Positions 5,940-9,532 of a stretch of 9,532 nt of DNA are shown in pieces (positions within the stretch are counted from its first letter, which is position 1; each line of letters opens with the position of its first letter). The notes below the pieces were generated by a model. The model saw nothing but the letters and a program-made list of their open reading frames with translations. It made no database searches and had not been told where the DNA came from. Location of the stretch: positions 1-9,532 of the forward strand of contig JACMIM010000706.1 of assembly GCA_014381165.1 (NCBI GenBank), written 5' to 3'. Position numbers and translations under genes: made by a program. This DNA comes from Roseiflexaceae bacterium (GTDB lineage: Bacteria > Chloroflexota > Chloroflexia > Chloroflexales > Roseiflexaceae).

Positions 5940-6950
5940 CTAGTTCAGGTCATCGCCAGACAGACTGTCGTGCAGAATATCGCGGTATTCCAGCGCAAGG
6001 CCGGTGCCGATAGCCACACAGTTAGCCGGCTGGTCGGCCACATAGCATGGCACCCCAGTCACCTCGGTCAGCAGTTCGTTGATCCGGCGCAGCATCGAGC
6101 CGCCGCCAGTCATGATCATGCCTTTATCGATAATATCGGACGAAAGCTCAGGCGGCGTCTCGGCCAGCACCACGCGGGTGGCATTGACCACCGCCTCCAG
6201 TGGCTCCTGGAGCGCCTCAGTGATCTCGTTTGAGTTAATCTCGATCGTGCGGGGCAGGCCGGCAACCTGATCGCGTCCACGCACCTGCATGGTCAACGGG
6301 CGCGAGAGCGGCAACGCCGATCCGATCTCGATCTTGATACTTTCGGCGGTTCGCTCGCCGATTAGCACATTGTACTTACGTTTGATGTAGGCGGCGATCG
6401 CCTCATCGAACTTATTGCCGCCGACCCGCACAGAAGTGCTGACCACGATATCATTCAGCGAGATCACCGCTACCTCGGTGGTGCCGCCGCCGATGTCGAT
6501 GATCAGATTGCCAGAGGGCTGCGCAATCGGGATGTTCGCGCCAATCGCGGCGGCCAGCGGCTCCCGAATCAGGTAGGCCCGACCAGCTCCAGCGGCTTCG
6601 GCGGCGGTGCGCACCGCGCGCATCTCGACCGTGGTAACGCCAGCCGGGATGCAGATCATGACCTCAGGTTTGCTGAAGCGCAGCGGGCCACGGGTCTTAT
6701 TGATGAAATAGCGCAACATCGCCTCGGTGATATCGTAGTCGGCGATCACGCCATTGCGCATGGGCCGCACAACCTCGATGCTTTCCGGTTCGCGCCCAAC
6801 CATCGCAAGGGCATCGGCACCAACTGCCCGCACGCGGTACGTTTTGGTCGAAAGCGCTACAACCGACGGCTCAGAAAGCACAATGCCGCGCCCTTTTACA
6901 TACACAAGCACGTTCGCAGTGCCAAGGTCGATACCAATTTTTCGTGCCAT
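5940..6950 (-). CDS. mreB: Rod-shape determining protein MreB (bacterial actin)
   Basis: A 336-residue protein of normal MreB/Mbl length. It forms ATP-dependent filaments on the inner face of the membrane that guide the cell-wall elongation machinery. The actin ATPase motifs are present: phosphate-1 IGIDLGTANVLVYV (5-18), connect-1/core EVMICIPAGVTTVEMRAV (96-113), REPLAAAIGA (129-138), phosphate-2 LIIDIGGGTTEVAVIS (149-164), VGGNKFDEAI (177-186) and the adenosine motif GMIMTGGGSMLRRI (277-290). The ATG at 6950 follows AAGG at a suitable distance. It is directly downstream of atpC on the same strand but behind a terminator-like hairpin. No mreC/mreD follows; the next gene is a DUF402 protein. 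Distinguishing MreB from Mbl is not possible from this sequence alone. Confidence 0.96.
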   Translation of the reverse strand: MARKIGIDLGTANVLVYVKGRGIVLSEPSVVALSTKTYRVRAVGADALAMVGREPESIEVVRPMRNGVIADYDITEAMLRYFINKTRGPLRFSKPEVMICIPAGVTTVEMRAVRTAAEAAGAGRAYLIREPLAAAIGANIPIAQPSGNLIIDIGGGTTEVAVISLNDIVVSTSVRVGGNKFDEAIAAYIKRKYNVLIGERTAESIKIEIGSALPLSRPLTMQVRGRDQVAGLPRTIEINSNEITEALQEPLEAVVNATRVVLAETPPELSSDIIDKGMIMTGGGSMLRRINELLTEVTGVPCYVADQPANCVAIGTGLALEYRDILHDSLSGDDLN

Positions 6951-6962
6951 ACAAAGTACCTT

Positions 6963-7020
6963 AAAAAACCATCAAGGCACCAAGACACAAAGGTTTGGTG
7001 TCTTGGTGCCTTGATGGTTT
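6963..7020 (-). terminator. 23-bp perfect hairpin with T6 tail between atpC and mreB
   Basis: Arms 6966-6988 and 6998-7020 are perfectly complementary (23 bp) around a 9-nt loop. Reading the minus strand, the stem ends in GGTTT and continues into TTTTTTAA (6968-6961), which is the form of an intrinsic terminator for transcripts leaving atpC. Only 12 bases separate the T-run from the mreB ATG. The arms carry AAGGCACCAAGAC, a dispersed intergenic repeat motif also seen at 5828-5851. Confidence 0.6.
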
Positions 7021-7040
7021 GCTGTGACTAGTTCGTGCGA

Positions 7041-7457
7041 TCAACCGCGCCGCGTCCGCTCGCGCATTTGCGAGACGCGCAGCCGTAGCAGCGATTTCTT
7101 CAGCGAGGCCTCGATCGAGGCGTTCTGCTCGGCGCTCGTGCTGGCCGCCAGCGCCGCCTCGGCCCGTTGCCGCGAGGCTTCGGCGCGCGCCTCATCAATT
7201 TCGTCGGCGCGCTCGACCGTGTCGGCGAGGATGGTCACGCGGCTACTATGAACCTCCATAAAGCCGCCGGAGATCGCATACGGCGTTACAACACCATCCT
7301 TGATGATACTCATCTCGCCGACTTCCAGCACCGTCAGCAGCGCGGCGTGGCGCGGCAGAATGCCGACGCGGCCAGCCTTCGTCGGCGCGTTGACCTGATC
7401 GACTTCTTCGGACAGCACCACGCGTTCAGGCGTCACAATTTCAAGGTGCATGGGCAT
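7041..7457 (-). CDS. atpC: F1Fo ATP synthase epsilon subunit
   Basis: A 138-residue protein, normal for epsilon. The N-terminal beta-sandwich (1 to about 85) starts MHLEIVTPERVVLSEEVDQV and includes the conserved AGRVGILPRHAALLTVLEVGEM and AISGGFMEVHSSRVTILADTVERADEID. The C-terminal two-helix region (about 88-138) is rich in Ala, Glu and Arg. In the rotor's central stalk it binds gamma and the c-ring, and its helices can inhibit ATP hydrolysis. The ATG at 7457 has GGAG 7 nt upstream, which supports it over the internal ATG two codons later. It is the last ATP synthase gene here, 131 bp after atpD across a hairpin and 90 bp before mreB. Confidence 0.97.
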   Translation of the reverse strand: MPMHLEIVTPERVVLSEEVDQVNAPTKAGRVGILPRHAALLTVLEVGEMSIIKDGVVTPYAISGGFMEVHSSRVTILADTVERADEIDEARAEASRQRAEAALAASTSAEQNASIEASLKKSLLRLRVSQMRERTRRG

Positions 7458-7537
7458 TAGAATGCTCCAGATTTATTATAGTTTAGTGAAAGTAACTACG
7501 ATTGTAACAGAAAAGGGCTTTTCTAGAAAATAAAGCG

Positions 7538-7586
7538 GCTTTTCCTGTTTTGGCAGCTATGCCGCCAAAACAGGAAAAGCAAAGAT
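7538..7586 (-). repeat. Hairpin repeat, copy C (more diverged), between atpD and atpC
   Basis: Perfect 17-bp arms 7538-7554 and 7564-7580 surround a 9-nt loop. On the minus strand it begins ATCTTT two bases after the atpD stop region and has the inner stem TTTTGGC/GCCAAAA, as in copy B. The outer stem differs, with pairing preserved. A weakly T-rich tail (CGCTTTATTTTCT) follows, so partial termination or transcript processing between atpD and atpC is conceivable. Confidence 0.6.
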
Positions 7587-7588
7587 TC

Positions 7589-9007
7589 CTACTTCTGAAC
7601 TGCATTGTAGGATGTTATCACATCGTCGAGCGTGCCCTGGAGGAAGAAGTACTGCTCGGGGATGTGGTCGGCCTCGCCCTGGAGCAGCCGGTCGAAGCTC
7701 TTGACAGTCTCGGCCACTGGCACGTACTTGCCGGGGCGGCCAGTGAACTGCTCGGCCACATGCATTGGCTGCGAAAGAAAGCGCTCGACCTTGCGGGCGC
7801 GTGAAACCGTCAGCTTGTCGTCGTCCGAGAGTTCTTCAACACCAAGAATGGCGATGATGTCCTGCAAGTCTTTGTAGCGCTGAAGAATTCGCTTGACCGA
7901 CTGCGCCACCCGGTAGTGATCCTCGCCAACCACATTCGGGTCGAGAATACGCGAACTCGAGGTCAGCGGGTCGACCGCTGGGAAGATACCCTTCTCGACA
8001 ATCGAGCGGTCGAGCGTAATCGTCGCATCCAGGTGAGCAAATGTCGTCGCCGGCGCTGGGTCGGTGTAGTCGTCGGCGGGCACATACACCGCCTGCATCG
8101 ATGTAATCGAACCCTTTTTGGTCGAAGTGATGCGCTCCTGCAGCTCGCCCATCTCGGTGCCCAGCGTCGGCTGGTAGCCCACCTGCGAGGGCAGGCGACC
8201 AAGCAGCGCCGAGACTTCGGAGCCAGCCTGCACAAAGCGGAAGATGTTATCGATGAATAGCAACATGTCGCGGCCTTCATCGCGGAAGTATTCGGCCATG
8301 GTCAGCGCAGTCAGCGCCACGCGCAGGCGCGCGCCAGGCGGCTCATTCATTTGGCCGAACACCATCACGGTCTTGTCGAACACAGTGGTATTCTCGTCGA
8401 TACGCGCGTCCTTCATTTCGACGATCAGGTCATTGCCTTCACGCGATCGCTCGCCCACGCCCGCAAACGCCGAAAAGCCCGACTGCTCGCGGGCAATGTT
8501 GGCGATCAGCTCCTGGATGGTTACGGTCTTGCCAGTGCCCGCGCCACCGAAAATCGCCGTCTTACCGCCGCGTGTGAATGGCGCGATCAAGTCGACTACC
8601 TTTAAGCCGGTTTCGAATAACTGAGCCTGGGTCGATTGATCCTCGAACGAGGGTGCGGGCTGATGGATAGCCCGCCGCTCGACTGAGGCATCAACTGGGG
8701 CCTCGCCGTCGATCGGCTCGCCCAGCACATTGAACACGCGGCCAAGCGTCATCGGGCCAACCGGCACCGAGATCGGTCGACCGGTGTCAGTCACCTGCGC
8801 GCCACGCCGCAGACCGTCGGTGGTAGACATTGCCACGGCCTTGACCACGCCCTTGCCGAGCTGCTGCTGCACTTCGGCCACCAGGCGCGTGCCATCGGCC
8901 AGCGGAACCTCTAGCGCGTTATAAATTCCCGGCTCCTGGCCAAGCGGAAACTGCGCTTGCACCACAACACCGATGATATCGGTAATCGTTCCGGTTGCTC
9001 CTGCCAT
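7589..9007 (-). CDS. atpD: F1Fo ATP synthase beta subunit (catalytic)
   Basis: A 472-residue protein, standard length. It carries the catalytic nucleotide sites of F1. Visible motifs are the N-terminal beta-barrel (GTITDIIGVVVQAQFP), the P-loop GGAGTGKT (154-161), GERSREGND (185-193, catalytic Glu186), the Walker B strand MLLFIDNIFRF (248-258), LGRLPSQVGYQPTL (269-282) and EELSDDD (391-397), the counterpart of DELSEED that touches gamma. The P-loop has Thr at 158 where most bacterial beta subunits have Val. The ATG at 9007 is chosen because GGAGA lies 6-7 nt upstream and homologues start here; the frame is open 21 codons further upstream, but that part lies in the intergenic hairpin. Order atpG-atpD-atpC is the normal bacterial operon order. 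Confidence 0.98.
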   Translation of the reverse strand: MAGATGTITDIIGVVVQAQFPLGQEPGIYNALEVPLADGTRLVAEVQQQLGKGVVKAVAMSTTDGLRRGAQVTDTGRPISVPVGPMTLGRVFNVLGEPIDGEAPVDASVERRAIHQPAPSFEDQSTQAQLFETGLKVVDLIAPFTRGGKTAIFGGAGTGKTVTIQELIANIAREQSGFSAFAGVGERSREGNDLIVEMKDARIDENTTVFDKTVMVFGQMNEPPGARLRVALTALTMAEYFRDEGRDMLLFIDNIFRFVQAGSEVSALLGRLPSQVGYQPTLGTEMGELQERITSTKKGSITSMQAVYVPADDYTDPAPATTFAHLDATITLDRSIVEKGIFPAVDPLTSSSRILDPNVVGEDHYRVAQSVKRILQRYKDLQDIIAILGVEELSDDDKLTVSRARKVERFLSQPMHVAEQFTGRPGKYVPVAETVKSFDRLLQGEADHIPEQYFFLQGTLDDVITSYNAVQK

Positions 9008-9029
9008 TGTCTTCTCCGTGTTTATGAGG

Positions 9030-9085
9030 CTTGAGGCTTGGGGCTTGAGACTTGTCCTTGCAAGCCTCAAGCCCCAAATCTCAAG
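9030..9085. repeat. Imperfect 25-bp hairpin between atpG and atpD
   Basis: Arms 9030-9054 and 9061-9085 match at 22 of 25 positions around a 6-nt loop. They are built from the unit GGCTTGAG, repeated as GAGGCTTGAGGCTTGGGGCT in one arm. It fills most of the 81-bp gap between the atpG stop and the atpD ribosome-binding site. No T-run follows on the minus strand, so it is not an obvious terminator. Confidence 0.65.
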
Positions 9086-9088
9086 TCC

Positions 9089-9532
9089 TTACTCAAGCGC
9101 CGCTGTGCCTGCCGCGATCTCCGAGACTTCCTTGGTGATGTTGGCCTGGCGTGTTTTATTGAGTGAAAGTGTCAGGTCGCGCCGCAAATCCTTGGCATTA
9201 TCGGTCGCATTGCGCATGGCCACCATGCGGGCCGAGTGCTCGCTGGCGATCGCCTCCAGAATCGACTGGTATAACTGCACCTCGACAAAGCGTGGCAACA
9301 GTTCACGCAGCACGTCTTCCTGGCTTGGCTCGTAGGTAAAATCGGCGCTGCGCGTCTGTGGAACATCGGTCGGCACCTCGACCGGCAACAGCCGCTTGAG
9401 GCGTGGGCGCTGTACCAGCGTGTTAACGAACTCGGCGTACAGCACATACACTTCGTCGTAGGTGGCATCGCGGAAGCCATTGATGCCAACCGTCGCAGCA
9501 CCAAGAATGTTCTCCAGCGAGGGAAAATCACC
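9089..9532 (-). CDS. atpG: F1Fo ATP synthase gamma subunit, C-terminal part only
   Basis: The frame is open from the right window edge to the TAA at 9089, giving the last 147 residues of a protein usually near 290. The segment starts GDFPSLENILGAATVGINGF and continues into YDEVYVLYAEFVNTLVQRP, the Rossmann-like domain end. The conserved C-terminal helix follows, EHSARMVAMRNATDNAKDL...LTLSLNKTRQANITKEVSEI, which lies in the central cavity of the alpha3beta3 ring as the rotor shaft. It is followed by atpD after 81 bp on the same strand. The N-terminal half is outside the window, so nothing can be said about the start or about atpA upstream. Confidence 0.97.
   Translation of the reverse strand, partial: GDFPSLENILGAATVGINGFRDATYDEVYVLYAEFVNTLVQRPRLKRLLPVEVPTDVPQTRSADFTYEPSQEDVLRELLPRFVEVQLYQSILEAIASEHSARMVAMRNATDNAKDLRRDLTLSLNKTRQANITKEVSEIAAGTAALE

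Noticed and set aside
7475..7480. Perfect TATAAT on the minus strand upstream of atpC
   Set aside because: No -35 box at 16-18 nt, and a start from it would fall on the atpC ribosome-binding site, leaving no usable leader. It may be chance in an AT-rich gap.

Overview
The window looks like a chromosomal segment of a GC-rich bacterium, probably a filamentous member of the Chloroflexota (Roseiflexus/Chloroflexus/Kouleothrix-like). This placement is an inference. It rests on the ATP synthase - mreB neighbourhood, the LiaS/NarX-type kinase, the DUF3592-like and DUF402 proteins, and a secreted beta-propeller ending in an 'LP + hydrophobic' tail of the kind I associate with Chloroflexota exported proteins. 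No rRNA, tRNA or CRISPR array was seen.

Layout. (1) Bases 1-2964, minus strand: a sensor histidine kinase, a NarL-family response regulator and a Gfo/Idh/MocA oxidoreductase that runs off the left edge. The regulator and oxidoreductase overlap by ATGA. A 110-bp TA-flanked inverted-repeat element now lies between kinase and regulator. (2) 2965-3151: a divergent promoter region. (3) 3152-3679, plus strand: a small two-helix membrane protein (DUF3592-like). (4) 3680-4015: a gene-free stretch holding a second, larger TA-flanked foldback element. (5) 4016-5188, plus strand: a secreted protein of six NHL-type repeats, followed by a hairpin that probably terminates transcription from both sides. (6) 5281-9532, minus strand: the end of the F1Fo ATP synthase operon (atpG partial, atpD, atpC), then mreB and a DUF402 protein.

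Functionally, the right half is housekeeping: F1 gamma, beta and epsilon subunits plus the actin-like cell-shape protein. The left half is a membrane-signal-to-transcription module whose target is not visible.

The most unusual content is between the genes. There are two candidate non-autonomous mobile elements of the TA-target (IS630/Tc1-mariner-like) type. Removing the first in silico restores a kinase frame that ends in an 8-nt overlap with the regulator start. There is also a long hairpin in every gap of the atpG-atpD-atpC-mreB-DUF402 cluster. At least two hairpins in the window, and probably three, are diverged copies of one family whose differences are compensatory, so the stem is kept while the sequence changes.
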